Of a stretch of DNA of 64,000 nucleotides, positions 43,826 through 55,220 are shown in pieces. Position numbers and translations under genes: made by a program. Source of the DNA: Pseudomonas sp. PSKL.D1 (GTDB lineage: Bacteria; Pseudomonadota; Gammaproteobacteria; Pseudomonadales; Pseudomonadaceae); NCBI RefSeq assembly GCF_028898945.1, contig NZ_CP118607.1, positions 744,001 through 808,000 on the forward strand, in the 5' to 3' direction. The notes beneath the pieces are model-generated. The model did not search any database and was not told where the DNA came from. It saw nothing but the letters and a program-made list of their open reading frames with translations. Each line of letters opens with the position of its first letter. Positions within the stretch are counted from its first letter, which is position 1.

Positions 43826-44581
43826 ATGCGTCGCCCCATGGTAGCTGGTAACTGGAAGATGCACGGTTCCCGCGCCAGCGTCGCTGAGCTGACCGAAGGC
43901 TTGAGTAATCTGGCCTTGCCGAGCGGAGTGGAAGTCGCGGTGTTCCCGCCGGCTTTGTTCATCAATCAAGTAGTTGATGGGCTGGCAGGCAAGGGCATTA
44001 CCGTAGGCGCACAGAATTCAGCTGTAAAGCCCGAACAGGGCGCGCTGACCGGGGAAGTTTCACCGAGTCAGTTGGTTGAAGCAGGTTGCAAGTTTGTGCT
44101 GATTGGGCACTCCGAGCGTCGCCAGATTATTGGTGAAACCGAGGAAGTGTTGAAAGACAAGTTTGCAGCTGCTCAAACTAGTGGTTTAATGCCGGTGCTC
44201 TGCGTAGGGGAAACTCTCGAAGAGCGTGAGGCGGGCAAGACGCTGGAAGTTGTCGGGCGTCAACTAAGCAGTATCATCGACGCGTTCGGTGTTAAGGCTT
44301 TTGCCAATGCAGTAATTGCCTATGAGCCTGTTTGGGCGATTGGCACAGGTTTGACGGCTTCACCGCAACAAGCTCAGGATGTGCATGCTGCCATCCGTGC
44401 TCAGTTGGCGGCCGAAGACGCCGAAGTTGCCGCAAGCGTGCAGCTTCTCTACGGCGGCAGCGTGAAGGCAGCCAATGCGGCTGAGCTGTTCGGCATGCCG
44501 GATATCGATGGGGGGCTCATTGGTGGAGCGTCCCTGAACGCAGACGAATTCGGTGCAATTTGTCGCGCCGCAGGAAACTGA
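43826..44581 (+). CDS. tpiA: Triosephosphate isomerase
   Basis: 251 residues, TIM barrel. Substrate Asn/Lys in AGNWKMHG, catalytic His in IGHSERR, catalytic Glu in [11 protein letters not shown], phosphate loop YGGSVKAAN. Followed by secG after 4 bp. Confidence 0.97.
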   Translation: MRRPMVAGNWKMHGSRASVAELTEGLSNLALPSGVEVAVFPPALFINQVVDGLAGKGITVGAQNSAVKPEQGALTGEVSPSQLVEAGCKFVLIGHSERRQIIGETEEVLKDKFAAAQTSGLMPVLCVGETLEEREAGKTLEVVGRQLSSIIDAFGVKAFANAVIAYEPVWAIGTGLTASPQQAQDVHAAIRAQLAAEDAEVAASVQLLYGGSVKAANAAELFGMPDIDGGLIGGASLNADEFGAICRAAGN

Positions 44582-44585
44582 ACAA

Positions 44586-44981
44586 ATGCTGGAAACAGTT
44601 ATCGTTGTTTTTCATCTGTTGGCAGCGCTCTCGCTAGTAGTGCTGGTGCTGTTGCAACAGGGTAAAGGTGCGGAAGCAGGTGCATCTTTCGGCGCAGGTG
44701 CTTCTAATACTGTGTTCGGAAGCCAAGGCTCTGCAACCTTCCTGAGTAAATTGACTGCTATACTCGCTGCCACTTTCTTTTTGACAGCACTTGGGTTAGG
44801 ATACTTCGCGAAGCAACAAGCTCACCAGCTGAGCCAGGCGGGTCTCCCGGATCCAGCAGTACTGGAAGTGAAAGAGCAGCAAAAGCCGGCAGTTAATGAT
44901 GATGTACCGGTGCTCCAAGAACAGAAGAGCAACACTACCAATGCTGGTGATGTTCCTCCTCCATCTGAAGAGCAGAAGTAA
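44586..44981 (+). CDS. secG: Preprotein translocase subunit SecG
   Basis: 131 residues from the ATG at 44586. Two membrane segments (about 3-22 and 53-74) around [20 protein letters not shown], the conserved cytoplasmic loop. The tail after residue 80 is hydrophilic and longer than in E. coli. tRNA-Leu follows, as in E. coli secG-leuU. Confidence 0.96.
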   Translation: MLETVIVVFHLLAALSLVVLVLLQQGKGAEAGASFGAGASNTVFGSQGSATFLSKLTAILAATFFLTALGLGYFAKQQAHQLSQAGLPDPAVLEVKEQQKPAVNDDVPVLQEQKSNTTNAGDVPPPSEEQK

Positions 44982-45002
44982 CGGGTTTCAAGTAGTAGTA
45001 TT

Positions 45003-45088
45003 GCCGAGGTGGTGGAATTGGTAGACACGCAACCTTGAGGTGGTTGTGCCCATAGGGTGTAGGGGTTCGAGTCCCCTTCTCGGTACCA
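45003..45088 (+). tRNA. tRNA-Leu (GAG)
   Basis: 86-nt class II tRNA. Acceptor GCCGAGG/CCTTCTCGGT, anticodon loop ttGAGgt between caacc and ggttg, variable arm tgcccatagggtgta, T loop GGTTCGAGTCC, encoded CCA. Confidence 0.97.
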
Positions 45089-45101
45089 ATTAAAGCTTGA
45101 G

Positions 45102-45122
45102 AGCCCGCATTAGCGGGCTTTC
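45102..45122 (+). terminator. Terminator after tRNA-Leu
   Basis: agcccgc-atta-gcgggct followed by ttt. Confidence 0.8.
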
Positions 45123-45188
45123 TCGCAGGTGAAGGTTCGGATTTGACCCTCAGCAGGGTTCAGTCTTATACTTTCGCCCCAGCTTTGT

Positions 45189-45265
<77 letters not shown>

Positions 45266-45275
45266 GCTTCAGCAG

Positions 45276-45298
45276 AGCCCCTTTTCAGGGGCTTTTTG
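45276..45298 (+). terminator. Terminator after tRNA-fMet
   Basis: agcccc-ttttca-ggggct followed by ttttt. Confidence 0.85.
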
Positions 45299-45344
45299 CT
45301 AGCCGAACAGTTTACGGCGTCGTTGTCCAACGGCGCTTTCAGGG

Positions 45345-45367
45345 ATGGGCGCTTCGCCCATTTTTTA
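45345..45367 (+). terminator. Leader terminator directly before rimP
   Basis: atgggcg-ctt-cgcccat then ttttta, 29 bp before the rimP GTG. A second intrinsic terminator in the same leader suggests attenuation of the rimP-nusA-infB operon; in E. coli NusA controls its own operon this way. Confidence 0.85.
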
Positions 45368-45395
45368 TTTGCACAGCATGCACGAGGGGGTTCAG

Positions 45396-45854
45396 GTGTC
45401 GAGCAAGCTAGAACAGTTGCAGGCCTTGTTGGCCCCGGTTGTCGAGGGCCTGGGTTATCAGTGCTGGGGGATCGAATACGTATCCCAGGGTAAGCATTCA
45501 GTCCTGCGTATCTACATCGACAAGGAAGGCGGCATTCTGGTGGAGGACTGCGAAGCGGTCAGCCGTCAGGCCAGTGCCATCCTCGACGTAGAAGATCCGA
45601 TCAGCAGTGAATATACCCTTGAGGTGTCCTCTCCAGGCATGGATCGCCCACTGTTCACTCTGGAACAGTTTGCCTCGCATGCCGGCGAACAAGTGAAGAT
45701 CAAGCTGCGTACGCCCTTCGACGGTCGTCGTAACTTCCAGGGCCTTCTCCGCGGTGTGGAGGAGCAGGATGTTGTGGTCCAGGTGGACAACAACGAGTAC
45801 CTGTTGCCGATCGACTCGATCGACAAGGCCAATATTATTCCCAGTTTTGACTGA
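45396..45854 (+). CDS. rimP: Ribosome maturation factor RimP
   Basis: 152 residues from the GTG at 45396, which follows a GAGGGGG ribosome site; ATGs at 45345 and 45378 lie in or next to the leader terminator. Contains [30 protein letters not shown] and [13 protein letters not shown]. Needed for 30S assembly. First gene of the nusA-infB operon. Confidence 0.94.
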   Translation: MSSKLEQLQALLAPVVEGLGYQCWGIEYVSQGKHSVLRIYIDKEGGILVEDCEAVSRQASAILDVEDPISSEYTLEVSSPGMDRPLFTLEQFASHAGEQVKIKLRTPFDGRRNFQGLLRGVEEQDVVVQVDNNEYLLPIDSIDKANIIPSFD

Positions 45855-45913
45855 GACGTGCCGGGCCCGGCGGACTTTCCGGGCCCAATGGCTTGCGCAA
45901 GGCGAGGCGTACG

Positions 45914-47395
45914 ATGAGCAAAGAAGTACTGCTGGTTGTTGAATCGGTATCCAACGAAAAAGGTGTACCGCCCGGCGTCATTTTCGAAGCGCTGGAAGTG
46001 GCCCTGGCTACTGCAACCAAAAAACGTTTTGAGGACGAAGTCGACCTGCGTGTGGAAATCAACCGCCACACCGGTAGCTACGAGACCTTCCGTCGCTGGA
46101 CCGTGGTCGATGAAAACGACCTGGACGATCCTGCGATCGAAACCTGGCTGGACAAGATCAAGGACTCCCATCCTGAAGCCAAGATTGGCGACGTGATCGA
46201 AGAGAAGATCGAGTCCATCGAGTTCGGCCGTATCGCCGCCCAGACCGCCAAGCAGGTCATCGTGCAGAAGGTCCGCGAGGCCGAGCGCGCCCAGGTGGTA
46301 GACGCCTACCGCGAGCGTGTGAACGAGATCATCTCGGGCACCGTCAAGAAAGTAACCCGTGACAACGTCATCGTTGACCTGGGTAACAACGCCGAGGCCC
46401 TGCTGGCCCGCGAAGACATCATTCCACGTGAGACCTTCCGTGTTGGTGTGCGCCTGCGTGCACTGCTCAAGGAAATCCGCACTGAGAACCGCGGCCCTCA
46501 GCTGATTCTGTCGCGTACCGCGCCGCAGATGCTGATCGAGCTGTTCCGTATCGAAGTGCCGGAGATCGCCGAAGGCCTCATCGAAGTCATGGCCGCCTCC
46601 CGTGATCCGGGTTCGCGTGCCAAGATCGCTGTCCGCTCCAAGGACAAGCGCATCGACCCGCAAGGTGCCTGCATCGGCATGCGCGGTTCGCGCGTCCAGG
46701 CCGTATCCGGCGAGCTGGGTGGTGAGCGTGTGGATATCGTCCTCTGGGACGAGAACCCGGCGCAATTCGTTATCAATGCCATGTCGCCGGCTGAAGTGGC
46801 GGCGATCATTGTTGACGAAGATGCCCATGCCATGGACATCGCCGTTGGCGAAGACAACCTGGCCCAGGCCATTGGCCGTGGTGGTCAGAACGTTCGCCTT
46901 GCCAGTCAGCTGACTGGCTGGACCCTGAACGTAATGACCGAGAAGGATATCCAGGCCAAGCAACAGGCTGAAACCGGCGACATCCTGCGTAACTTCATCG
47001 ATGAACTGGAAGTCGACGAGGAGCTGGCACAAGTGCTGGTCGACGAAGGCTTCACCAGCCTCGAAGAAATTGCCTACGTACCGTTGGAAGAAATGCTCAA
47101 CATCGATGGCTTTGACGAGGATATCGTCAATGAGCTTCGCGCTCGGGCCAAGGACCGTTTGTTGACCAAGGCCATCGCTACCGAAGAAAAACTGGCAGAT
47201 GCCCACCCGGCCGAAGACCTGCTCTCCCTTGAGGGCATGGACAAGGACCTGGCAGCGGAACTGGCGGTGCGCGGCGTGGTTAACCGCGAAGACCTGGCCG
47301 AGCAGTCGATTGACGACCTGCTCGACATCGACGGCATCGACGAAGAGCGTGCCGGCAAGTTGATCATGGCCGCCCGAGCCCACTGGTTCGAGTAA
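45914..47395 (+). CDS. nusA: Transcription factor NusA
   Basis: 493 residues from the ATG at 45914. N-terminal RNA-polymerase-binding domain, S1 domain (about 135-200), two KH domains ([27 protein letters not shown]), and two acidic C-terminal repeats (about 360-490) typical of gammaproteobacteria. Acts in pausing, termination and antitermination. Confidence 0.97.
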   Translation: MSKEVLLVVESVSNEKGVPPGVIFEALEVALATATKKRFEDEVDLRVEINRHTGSYETFRRWTVVDENDLDDPAIETWLDKIKDSHPEAKIGDVIEEKIESIEFGRIAAQTAKQVIVQKVREAERAQVVDAYRERVNEIISGTVKKVTRDNVIVDLGNNAEALLAREDIIPRETFRVGVRLRALLKEIRTENRGPQLILSRTAPQMLIELFRIEVPEIAEGLIEVMAASRDPGSRAKIAVRSKDKRIDPQGACIGMRGSRVQAVSGELGGERVDIVLWDENPAQFVINAMSPAEVAAIIVDEDAHAMDIAVGEDNLAQAIGRGGQNVRLASQLTGWTLNVMTEKDIQAKQQAETGDILRNFIDELEVDEELAQVLVDEGFTSLEEIAYVPLEEMLNIDGFDEDIVNELRARAKDRLLTKAIATEEKLADAHPAEDLLSLEGMDKDLAAELAVRGVVNREDLAEQSIDDLLDIDGIDEERAGKLIMAARAHWFE

Positions 47396-47422
47396 TTAGG
47401 CGCGGCCTGAGGAGAGAAGTGC

Positions 47423-49957
47423 ATGACGCAAGTCACGGTGAAAGAACTGGCCCAAGAGGTCGAGGCACCGGTAGAGCGCCTGCTGCAGCAGATGCGTGAG
47501 GCAGGTCTGCCGCACACCGACGCCGGTCAGGTAGTGACCGACAATGAGAAGCAGACCCTGCTGACTCATTTGAAGAGCAGCCACAAGAGCAAGGCGGAAG
47601 AGCCGCGCAAGATTACCTTGCAGCGCAAGACCACCAGCACCCTGCGTGTCGCCGGTAGCAAGAGCATCAGCGTAGAAGTACGCAAGAAGAAAGTATTCGT
47701 GCAGCGCAGCCCGGAAGAGATCCAGGCTGAGCAGAAGCGTGAGCTGGAAGAGCGCCGTGCGGCTGAAAATGCTGCTCGCGACAAGGTCGAGGCCGAGGTT
47801 CGCCAGCGCAATGAAGAGCAGGCACGCCGTCAGGCAGCCGAAGCGCCTGCCGCAGCACCTGCGCCAGTGGCCAAGGCAGCACCGGCTCCGGCCGCTGCCC
47901 CGGCACCCGCTCCGGTAGTTGCCGACGCCCCGGCGTCCGAAGACGCCGCTGCCCGTGCTGCCGAGCGCAAGAAAGACGAGACCCGCCGCAACGAAAGCCG
48001 CACCCGTGATGACGATCGTCGTCGTGGCGAGGCTCCGCGTGTGTCGATCAAGGTCAAGGTCAAAGAGAAAGAAAAGGCACCAACTCCGCGCGCTGCTCCA
48101 CGCACTACCGACGAAGAGAGCGATGGCGCTCGTCGTGGCCGTGGTGGCAAGAGCAAGCTGAAGAAGCGTAACCAGCATGGCTTCCAGAACCCGACCGGTC
48201 CTGTCATTCGTGACGTGACCATCGGTGAGACCATCACGGTTTCGGAGCTTGCACAGCAGATGTCGGTCAAGGCCGCTGAAGTCGTCAAGTTCATGTTCAA
48301 GATGGGCACTCCGGTCACCATCAACCAGGTGCTTGACCAGGAAACCGCTCAGCTGATCGCCGAAGAACTGGGCCACAAAGTGACCCTGGTCAGCGATACC
48401 GCCCTGGAAGACTCCCTGGCAGAATCGCTGAAGTTCGAAGGCCAGACCGAGTCGCGTGCGCCGGTTGTTACCGTGATGGGTCACGTTGACCACGGTAAGA
48501 CCTCGCTGCTCGACTACATCCGTCGTGCCAAGGTTGCGGCTGGCGAAGCCGGTGGCATTACCCAGCACATCGGTGCGTACCACGTGGAAACCGACCGCGG
48601 TATGGTCACCTTCCTCGATACCCCAGGCCACGCTGCGTTCACCCAGATGCGTGCCCGCGGTGCCAAGGCCACCGACATCGTCATCCTCGTGGTAGCGGCT
48701 GACGACGGCGTGATGCCACAAACCCGCGAAGCCGTTCAGCATGCCAAGGCTGCTGGCGTTCCACTGGTTGTTGCAGTGAACAAGATCGACAAGCCGGGTG
48801 CCGACCTCGATCGCATCCGCAACGAACTGGCCGTCGAAGGCGTTACCTCCGAGGACTGGGGTGGTGACACTCCGTTCGTCAAGGTTTCGGCGAAGATGGG
48901 CACCGGCGTTGACGAGCTGCTCGAAGCTGTTCTGCTGCAAGCCGAGATTCTCGAACTGACCGCCACTCCGACCGCCCCAGGTCGTGGTGTTGTGGTTGAA
49001 TCGCGCCTGGACAAGGGCCGCGGCCCGGTTGCCACCATCCTGGTTCAGGACGGTACTCTGCGTCAGGGCGACATGGTCCTGTGCGGTTCCAACTATGGCC
49101 GCGTTCGCGCCATGCTCGACGAGAACGGCAAGCCTGTGAAGGAAGCCGGCCCGTCGATCCCGGTCGAAATTCTCGGCCTGGACGGTACCCCGGAAGCCGG
49201 TGACGAGCTGTCCGTGGTTGCCGACGAGAAGAAGGCGCGTGAAGTAGCCCTGTTCCGTCAAGGCAAGTACCGCGAAGTCAAGCTGGCCCGTGCTCACGCC
49301 GGCAAGCTGGAAAACATCTTCGAGACCATGGGTCAGGAAGAGAAGAAGACCCTCAACATCGTCCTCAAGACCGACGTGCGCGGTTCTCTGGAGGCTCTGC
49401 AAGGCTCGCTCGGCGGCCTGGGCAACGACGAAGTTCAGGTACGCGTGATTGGTGGCGGCGTCGGTGGTATCACCGAGAGCGACGCCAACCTGGCGCTGGC
49501 TTCGAATGCAGTACTGTTCGGCTTCAACGTGCGTGCCGATGCCGGCGCGCGCAAGATCGTCGAGCAAGAAGGTCTGGATATGCGTTACTACAACGTGATC
49601 TACGACATCATCGAAGACGTCAAGAAGGCCCTGACCGGCATGCTCGGCAGCGATGTTCGCGAGAACATTCTGGGTGTCGCCGAAGTGCGTGACGTGTTCC
49701 GTTCGCCGAAGTTCGGCGCCATCGCTGGCTGTATGGTCATCGAGGGTACCGTTTACCGCAACCGTCCGATCCGCGTACTGCGCGAGGACGTGGTTATCTT
49801 CGAAGGCGAGCTGGAATCGCTGCGTCGCTTCAAGGACGACGCTGCCGAAGTGCGTAACGGCATGGAGTGCGGTATTGGCGTCAAGAGCTACAACGACGTC
49901 AAGGTCGGCGACAAGATCGAAGTCTTCGAGAAAGTCCAGGTTGCTCGTACCCTTTAA
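47423..49957 (+). CDS. infB: Translation initiation factor IF-2
   Basis: 844 residues. IF2_N domain (1-55), a charged Ala/Glu/Arg-rich linker (about 80-260) and second IF2_N. G domain with GHVDHGKTS (from about 353), DTPGH and NKID, then beta barrels and the C2 domain that binds fMet-tRNA. The matching initiator tRNA gene lies at the start of this operon. Confidence 0.97.
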   Translation: MTQVTVKELAQEVEAPVERLLQQMREAGLPHTDAGQVVTDNEKQTLLTHLKSSHKSKAEEPRKITLQRKTTSTLRVAGSKSISVEVRKKKVFVQRSPEEIQAEQKRELEERRAAENAARDKVEAEVRQRNEEQARRQAAEAPAAAPAPVAKAAPAPAAAPAPAPVVADAPASEDAAARAAERKKDETRRNESRTRDDDRRRGEAPRVSIKVKVKEKEKAPTPRAAPRTTDEESDGARRGRGGKSKLKKRNQHGFQNPTGPVIRDVTIGETITVSELAQQMSVKAAEVVKFMFKMGTPVTINQVLDQETAQLIAEELGHKVTLVSDTALEDSLAESLKFEGQTESRAPVVTVMGHVDHGKTSLLDYIRRAKVAAGEAGGITQHIGAYHVETDRGMVTFLDTPGHAAFTQMRARGAKATDIVILVVAADDGVMPQTREAVQHAKAAGVPLVVAVNKIDKPGADLDRIRNELAVEGVTSEDWGGDTPFVKVSAKMGTGVDELLEAVLLQAEILELTATPTAPGRGVVVESRLDKGRGPVATILVQDGTLRQGDMVLCGSNYGRVRAMLDENGKPVKEAGPSIPVEILGLDGTPEAGDELSVVADEKKAREVALFRQGKYREVKLARAHAGKLENIFETMGQEEKKTLNIVLKTDVRGSLEALQGSLGGLGNDEVQVRVIGGGVGGITESDANLALASNAVLFGFNVRADAGARKIVEQEGLDMRYYNVIYDIIEDVKKALTGMLGSDVRENILGVAEVRDVFRSPKFGAIAGCMVIEGTVYRNRPIRVLREDVVIFEGELESLRRFKDDAAEVRNGMECGIGVKSYNDVKVGDKIEVFEKVQVARTL

Positions 49958-50012
49958 GGGCGAGCAGGGCGCCAGCCCCCGCCCCAGGGCGGTGGGTTGC
50001 GCCTCGGTAGGT

Positions 50013-50046
50013 AACGCCCGGTCAGGCATCAGCCTGACCGGGCGTT
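50013..50046 (+). terminator. Hairpin/terminator between infB and rbfA
   Basis: aacgcccggtcaggc-atca-gcctgaccgggcgtt then t: 15-bp stem 55 bp after infB. The short U-tract suggests partial termination or mRNA processing. Confidence 0.7.
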
Positions 50047-50073
50047 TGCCGCTTTAAGTTACAGGTAGCAAGA

Positions 50074-50472
50074 ATGGCAAAAGAATACAGCCGTACCCAA
50101 CGAATCGGTGATCAGATGCAGCGCGAGCTGGCAGAGCTGATCCGCCGTGAAGTCAAAGACCCGCGCGTCGGCCTGGTGACCATCACCGCCGTCGATGTCA
50201 GCCGAGACCTGGGCCACGCCAAGGTCTTCATCACCGTCATGGGTGAAGAAACGCCGGACGCCGTGCAGCAATCGCTCAAGGCGCTGAACAGTGCCGCCAG
50301 CTTCTTGCGCCTGCATTTGGGCCGCTCGATGCAACTGCGCAGCGTGCCTCAATTGCACTTCCACTTCGATGAAAGCGTCAGCCGTGGTGTCCACCTGTCG
50401 GCGCTGATCGAGCGTGCGGTGGCCGAAGACCGCCTGCACAAGGATGCTGACAAGCCGGACACCGAGGAGTAA
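50074..50472 (+). CDS. rbfA: Ribosome-binding factor A
   Basis: 132 residues, KH-like fold: [28 protein letters not shown] and the [12 protein letters not shown] end motif. 16S maturation and cold adaptation. truB follows after 3 bp. Confidence 0.96.
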   Translation: MAKEYSRTQRIGDQMQRELAELIRREVKDPRVGLVTITAVDVSRDLGHAKVFITVMGEETPDAVQQSLKALNSAASFLRLHLGRSMQLRSVPQLHFHFDESVSRGVHLSALIERAVAEDRLHKDADKPDTEE

Positions 50473-50475
50473 GCG

Positions 50476-51393
50476 GTGGCCCAGGTCAAACGAATCCGCC
50501 GCAATGTCAGCGGCATCATCCTGCTCGACAAGCCGCTGGGCTTTACCTCCAACGCCGCGTTGCAGAAAGTCCGTTGGCTGTTGAACGCCGAGAAAGCCGG
50601 CCACACGGGCAGCCTCGATCCGTTGGCCACCGGCGTTTTGCCTCTGTGCTTTGGTGAGGCAACCAAGTTTTCGCAGTACCTGTTGGATTCCGACAAGGGC
50701 TACGAAACCGTCATGCAGATGGGGCAGACTACGACCACGGCCGATGCTGAAGGTGAAGTGCTGCAGACTCGCGAGGTGACCGTTGGTCGCGCCGATATCG
50801 AGGCTGTGATCCCGCGTTTTCGCGGTGAAATCCTTCAGGTACCGCCGATGTACTCTGCTCTCAAGCGTGATGGCCAGCCGCTGTACAAGTTGGCACGTGC
50901 AGGAGAGGTAGTGGAGCGTGAGGCGCGTTCTGTTACTATTGGCCGCTTGGAGTTGCTTGAGTGTGAGGGCACCCGTGCGCGGCTGTCGGTTGGCTGCAGC
51001 AAAGGCACCTATATCCGCACTTTAGTGGAGGATATCGGCGAGGCCTTGGGCTGTGGTGCTTATGTCGCAGAGCTGCGTCGGACCCAGGCCGGGCCGTTCG
51101 CGCTGGCACAGACGGTGACCCTCGAGGAACTCGAGCAGGCCCATGCCGAAGGCGGCAACGAAGCGCTCGATCGCTTCCTGATGCCGAGCGACAGCGGGCT
51201 GCAGGACTGGCCACTGGTGTGCCTATCCGAGCACAGTGCTTTCTACTGGCTGCATGGCCAGGCAGTGCGTGCGCCGGACGCCCCGCAGTTTGGTATGGTC
51301 CGCGTACAAGATCACGATGGTCGCTTCATCGGTATCGGTGAAGTGAGCGAAGACGGGCGCATTGCGCCGCGTCGGCTGATTCGGTCGGAATGA
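50476..51393 (+). CDS. truB: tRNA pseudouridine-55 synthase TruB
   Basis: 305 residues, GTG start. Catalytic Asp in [36 protein letters not shown]; a C-terminal PUA-like region. Modifies U55 of tRNAs. Confidence 0.96.
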   Translation: MAQVKRIRRNVSGIILLDKPLGFTSNAALQKVRWLLNAEKAGHTGSLDPLATGVLPLCFGEATKFSQYLLDSDKGYETVMQMGQTTTTADAEGEVLQTREVTVGRADIEAVIPRFRGEILQVPPMYSALKRDGQPLYKLARAGEVVEREARSVTIGRLELLECEGTRARLSVGCSKGTYIRTLVEDIGEALGCGAYVAELRRTQAGPFALAQTVTLEELEQAHAEGGNEALDRFLMPSDSGLQDWPLVCLSEHSAFYWLHGQAVRAPDAPQFGMVRVQDHDGRFIGIGEVSEDGRIAPRRLIRSE

Positions 51394-51543
51394 CCGAAAC
51401 CACTGGCCAAGGCTTAGGCTGAAGCGAGTGGTACCGAGGGTGGCTGTCAGTAGGCACGGTCACACCTCATTTTATTAATACAGGGCATTGTCCCTGGCCT
51501 ATTGGACCCCGCTTGCGGGATCCGTTTAATCAGGAGAAGCCTC
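51394..51543 (+). promoter_or_regulatory. rpsO promoter and leader
   Basis: 150 bp between truB and rpsO. An AT-rich element (attttattaatacag) could be a -10 region. Near the gene, ggaccccgc-ttgc-gggatcc forms a hairpin just before AGGAGA, a layout suitable for S15 autoregulation (known in other bacteria, inferred here). Confidence 0.5.
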
Positions 51544-51813
51544 ATGGCCCTCAGCGTTGAAGAAAAAGCTCAAATCGTTGCCGACTACCAGCAAGCTGCT
51601 GGCGACACTGGTAGCCCGGAAGTTCAGGTTGCTCTGCTGACCGCGAACATCAACAAGCTGCAAGGTCACTTCAAGGCCAACGACAAAGACCACCACTCGC
51701 GTCGTGGTCTGATCCGTATGGTTAACCAGCGTCGTAAGCTGCTGGACTACCTGAAGGGCAAAGACACCACTCGTTACAGCGCCCTGATCGGTCGCCTGGG
51801 CCTGCGTCGCTAA
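51544..51813 (+). CDS. rpsO: 30S ribosomal protein S15
   Basis: 89 residues from the ATG at 51544, after CAGGAGA. Motifs [17 protein letters not shown] and the HHSRRGL...RRKLLDYL core. Upstream of pnp as in most proteobacteria. Confidence 0.98.
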   Translation: MALSVEEKAQIVADYQQAAGDTGSPEVQVALLTANINKLQGHFKANDKDHHSRRGLIRMVNQRRKLLDYLKGKDTTRYSALIGRLGLRR

Positions 51814-51913
51814 TAGCGGCCTGGTCAGTGGTGTGCATGGCGTGTCGCATGCGTCGGCAAGGCTGCTTTGCAGCGTTGCCGTCGGGCACGCCACGCGTAT
51901 CTCCGAGGTTGGC

Positions 51914-51955
51914 AGCCTGGCTTCGCTGAGCGGATTTCCGCACAGCTGCCAGGCT
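51914..51955 (+). promoter_or_regulatory. Stem between rpsO and pnp (possible RNase III/PNPase control site)
   Basis: agcctggc ... gccaggct with a 26-nt interior lies 107 bp before pnp. In E. coli an rpsO-pnp intergenic stem is cut by RNase III for pnp autoregulation; here this is inference from position. Confidence 0.4.
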
Positions 51956-52062
51956 CCCAGCCTCGTGTTGTATCTGGACGGTCAATGGGGCCGATTCCCC
52001 GTTCTGCCCAAGAATTCGCAAGAAACCAGTTCCCCCAGAGCCACTGAAAAAGGTAGGAAACC

Positions 52063-54168
52063 GTGAACCCGGTAATCAAGAAATTCCAGTTCGGTCAATC
52101 GACCGTTACTCTCGAAACGGGCCGTATTGCCCGTCAGGCGACCGGCGCTGTGCTGGTTACCGTCGACAACGATGTCACCGTGCTGGTGACCGTGGTTGGC
52201 GCCAAGCAGGCCGACCCAGGCAAGGGCTTCTTCCCGCTGTCGGTCCACTACCAGGAAAAAACCTACGCTGCCGGCAAGATCCCAGGTGGTTTCTTCAAGC
52301 GTGAAGGCCGTCCTTCCGAGAAAGAGACCCTGACCTCGCGCCTGATCGACCGCCCGATCCGCCCGCTGTTCCCTGAAGGCTTCATGAACGAAGTCCAGGT
52401 CGTCTGCACCGTGGTTTCCACCAGCAAGAAGACCGACCCGGACATCGCTGCGATGATCGGTACCTCGGCTGCCCTGGCAATCTCCGGCATTCCGTTTGAA
52501 GGCCCGATCGGCGCTGCCCGTGTTGCTTTCCACGAAAGCACCGGCTACCTGCTGAACCCGACTTACGAGCAACTGGCTGCCTCGAGCCTGGACATGGTCG
52601 TGGCCGGTACCTCTGACGCCGTGCTGATGGTTGAATCGGAAGCCCAAGAGCTGACCGAAGACCAGATGCTGGGCGCCGTGCTGTTCGCCCACGACGAATT
52701 CCAGGCCGTTATCCAGGCTGTCAAAGAACTGGCTGCCGAAGCCGGTAAGCCGACCTGGGACTGGAAACCGGCTGTTGCCAACACCGAGCTGTTCAATGCC
52801 ATCCGCGCCGAGTTCGGCGAAGGCGTTTCGCAGGGCTACACCATCACCGTCAAGGCCGACCGTTATGCGCGCCTGGGCGAGCTGCGCGATCAGGCGATCG
52901 CCAAGTTCTCCGGTGAAGAAGGCCAGCCATCGGCATCCGAAGTCAAAGAAATCTTCGGCGAAATCGAATACCGCACCGTTCGCGAAAACATCGTCAACGG
53001 CAAGCCGCGCATCGATGGCCGTGATACCAAGACCGTTCGCCCGCTGAACATCGAAGTCGGCGTACTGCCGAAAACTCACGGCTCGGCACTGTTCACCCGT
53101 GGCGAAACCCAAGCCCTGGTCGTTGCGACCCTGGGTACTGCCCGTGATGCCCAGCTGCTGGACACCCTCGAAGGCGAGAAGAAAGACCCGTTCATGCTGC
53201 ACTACAACTTCCCGCCGTTCTCGGTTGGCGAGTGTGGCCGCATGGGTGGTGCTGGCCGTCGTGAAATCGGTCACGGCCGTCTGGCCCGTCGCTCGGTCCA
53301 GGCCATGCTGCCTGCCGCTGACGTGTTCCCGTACACCATTCGTGTGGTTTCGGAAATCACTGAGTCCAACGGTTCCAGCTCCATGGCTTCGGTCTGCGGT
53401 GCTTCCCTGGCACTGATGGACGCCGGTGTGCCGATGAAGGCGCCGGTTGCCGGTATCGCCATGGGCCTGGTAAAAGAAGGCGAGAAATTCGCAGTTCTGA
53501 CCGACATCCTGGGTGACGAAGACCACCTGGGCGACATGGACTTCAAGGTTGCCGGTACCGCCAAGGGTGTTACCGCGCTGCAGATGGACATCAAGATCAA
53601 CGGCATCACCGAAGAGATCATGGAAATCGCCCTGGGCCAGGCCCTGGAAGCGCGCCTGAACATCCTCGGCCAGATGAACCAGATCATCGGTGAGTCGCGT
53701 ACCGAGCTGTCGGCCAACGCCCCGACCATGATCGCGATGAAGATCGACACCGACAAGATCCGTGACGTTATCGGTAAAGGCGGCGCCACCATTCGCGCCA
53801 TCTGCGAAGAAACCAAGGCTTCGATCGACATCGAAGACGACGGCTCGATCAAGATCTTCGGCGAAACCAAGGAAGCTGCTGATGCTGCCAAGCAGCGCAT
53901 CCTGGGCATCACTGCAGAAGCTGAAATCGGCAAGATTTACGTGGGCAAGGTCGAGCGTATCGTCGACTTCGGCGCCTTCGTGAACATTCTGCCGGGCAAA
54001 GACGGCCTGGTGCACATCTCCATGCTCAGCGATGCGCGCGTAGAGAAAGTCACCGACGTGCTGAAAGAAGGCCAGGAAGTAGAAGTGCTGGTACTGGACG
54101 TGGACAACCGCGGCCGTATCAAGCTGTCGATCAAGGACGTTGCCGCAGCCAAGGCTTCGGGCGTCTAA
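52063..54168 (+). CDS. pnp: Polyribonucleotide nucleotidyltransferase (PNPase)
   Basis: 701 residues, GTG start. Two RNase PH domains (about 10-145 and 310-550, separated by a helical domain; [33 protein letters not shown]), KH ([15 protein letters not shown]) and S1 (about 620-690). 3'-5' phosphorolytic exonuclease of the degradosome. Confidence 0.98.
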   Translation: MNPVIKKFQFGQSTVTLETGRIARQATGAVLVTVDNDVTVLVTVVGAKQADPGKGFFPLSVHYQEKTYAAGKIPGGFFKREGRPSEKETLTSRLIDRPIRPLFPEGFMNEVQVVCTVVSTSKKTDPDIAAMIGTSAALAISGIPFEGPIGAARVAFHESTGYLLNPTYEQLAASSLDMVVAGTSDAVLMVESEAQELTEDQMLGAVLFAHDEFQAVIQAVKELAAEAGKPTWDWKPAVANTELFNAIRAEFGEGVSQGYTITVKADRYARLGELRDQAIAKFSGEEGQPSASEVKEIFGEIEYRTVRENIVNGKPRIDGRDTKTVRPLNIEVGVLPKTHGSALFTRGETQALVVATLGTARDAQLLDTLEGEKKDPFMLHYNFPPFSVGECGRMGGAGRREIGHGRLARRSVQAMLPAADVFPYTIRVVSEITESNGSSSMASVCGASLALMDAGVPMKAPVAGIAMGLVKEGEKFAVLTDILGDEDHLGDMDFKVAGTAKGVTALQMDIKINGITEEIMEIALGQALEARLNILGQMNQIIGESRTELSANAPTMIAMKIDTDKIRDVIGKGGATIRAICEETKASIDIEDDGSIKIFGETKEAADAAKQRILGITAEAEIGKIYVGKVERIVDFGAFVNILPGKDGLVHISMLSDARVEKVTDVLKEGQEVEVLVLDVDNRGRIKLSIKDVAAAKASGV

Positions 54169-54186
54169 ACGACTGATGTAAAACAG

Positions 54187-54211
54187 AAAAGGGCCTTAGG
54201 GCCCTTTTTTG
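54187..54211 (+). terminator. Terminator after pnp
   Basis: aaaagggcc-tta-gggccctttttt. Confidence 0.9.
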
Positions 54212-54347
54212 TTGCCTGCCAGGAACCTTTTGCGGACTTGCATCTTGCACGCAGCACTACAGCGCAGATTGCAAATTGCACGACATCCTGATTGTGATTG
54301 TTTTTATAAGTATTTGATTTATAAGGAATATAAACAAAATCAAAAGC

Positions 54348-54363
54348 TGGCACAGCGCGTGCA
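54348..54363 (+). promoter_or_regulatory. Candidate sigma-54 promoter of the BON-domain gene
   Basis: TGGCACAGCGCGTGCA has GG and GC separated by 10 bp as required for a -24/-12 element. It differs at two positions from TGGCACG-N4-TTGCW. AT-rich DNA upstream could bend or bind IHF. It is 65 bp before the gene. Confidence 0.4.
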
Positions 54364-54427
54364 ACTACCTTCATACCTGCCGCCAGGACACACGGCGCAG
54401 ACCTTTCGAAAAACAGGAGTGACCCAC

Positions 54428-54778
54428 ATGAAGAAGTTCGCCATTGCTGCCGCTACTGCTACCGCTCTGACCCTGACCATGGCTAACGCGGCTTTTGCCC
54501 AACAGTCGACCCAGGCCCCGATGACGCTGGCGGCCGGTGAGGTGACCAAAGCCAAGGAAGCTACCTCCGATACTTGGATCACCACCAAGGTCAAAGCTGA
54601 CCTGATGACCGAGAAAGGTGTGCCAGGCAGTGACATCAAGGTTGAAACCAACAAAGGTGTTGTGTCGCTATCGTCCGAAGTGGCCATCACCGATGCACAG
54701 AAAGAGATGGCTGTAGCCATCGCCAAGAAAATCAAAGGCGTTCAGGCCGTATCGGCTGATGGCCTGAAGTCCGAGTAA
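54428..54778 (+). CDS. Periplasmic BON-domain protein
   Basis: 116 residues from the ATG at 54428, preceded by CAGGAGTGA. Signal peptide ending TMANAAFA (about 25) then one BON domain (TWITTKVKADLMTEKGVPGS ... VQAVSADGL). OsmY/YraP-like proteins bind phospholipid or stabilise the envelope under stress; no catalytic role is expected. Confidence 0.88.
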   Translation: MKKFAIAAATATALTLTMANAAFAQQSTQAPMTLAAGEVTKAKEATSDTWITTKVKADLMTEKGVPGSDIKVETNKGVVSLSSEVAITDAQKEMAVAIAKKIKGVQAVSADGLKSE

Positions 54779-54820
54779 GGGATGTCCCGTCGGCCAAATG
54801 GATTTGGCCACCTATTCACG

Positions 54821-54849
54821 AAAAGCCCCGGCCCCAAGCCGGGGCTTTT
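54821..54849. terminator. Bidirectional terminator between the BON gene and the monooxygenase-like gene
   Basis: aaaagccccgg ... ccggggctttt, 11-bp stem between convergent genes. Confidence 0.9.
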
Positions 54850-54857
54850 CGTTGGTA

Positions 54858-55160
54858 TCAGTAAACCGGGTTGCGGGCGATGACATCACTCTCGAAGCAC
54901 TCTTGTTCGATGATCAGAGGTTCGACCAGCGGCCGGCTGTCGCGGAAGTGCGCCGTTTGGGTATGCGCCTCGTAGGCTGCGTCGTCCTGGTAGATTTCGT
55001 AGAGATAGATCACATCCTGGTCCAATCGGTCCTGGGACACATCGAACACCAGGCAACCCGGTTCTGAAGCCACCGACGCAGCGGCGTTGACGTTGATGGC
55101 CGATAGGAATTGATCGGCGCAACCGGGCTTAACGCGTGTCTTGATGAACAAACTGTACAC
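54858..55160 (-). CDS. Putative quinol/antibiotic-biosynthesis monooxygenase (ABM domain)
   Basis: 100 residues, single ABM ferredoxin-like domain: LFIKTRVKPGCADQFLSAI, EPGCLVFDVSQD, YLYEIYQDDAAYEAHTQT, HF. Relatives such as YgiN act on quinols. Divergent from a VOC protein with shared palindromes between them, so the two may form one small regulon. Confidence 0.8.
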   Translation of the reverse strand: MYSLFIKTRVKPGCADQFLSAINVNAAASVASEPGCLVFDVSQDRLDQDVIYLYEIYQDDAAYEAHTQTAHFRDSRPLVEPLIIEQECFESDVIARNPVY

Positions 55161-55180
55161 AAGCAGATCCTTTTGTTTTA

Positions 55181-55204
55181 AATTCTAATCAGAATTGTAT
55201 ACAA
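55181..55204. promoter_or_regulatory. Overlapping palindromes in the divergent promoter region
   Basis: AATTCT-aatc-AGAATT (55181-55196) runs into TTGTATACAA (55195-55204). TTGTATACAA resembles operators of GntR-family repressors. No regulator gene is adjacent. Confidence 0.5.
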
Positions 55205-55220
55205 AAATGGAGCTGCGCCA

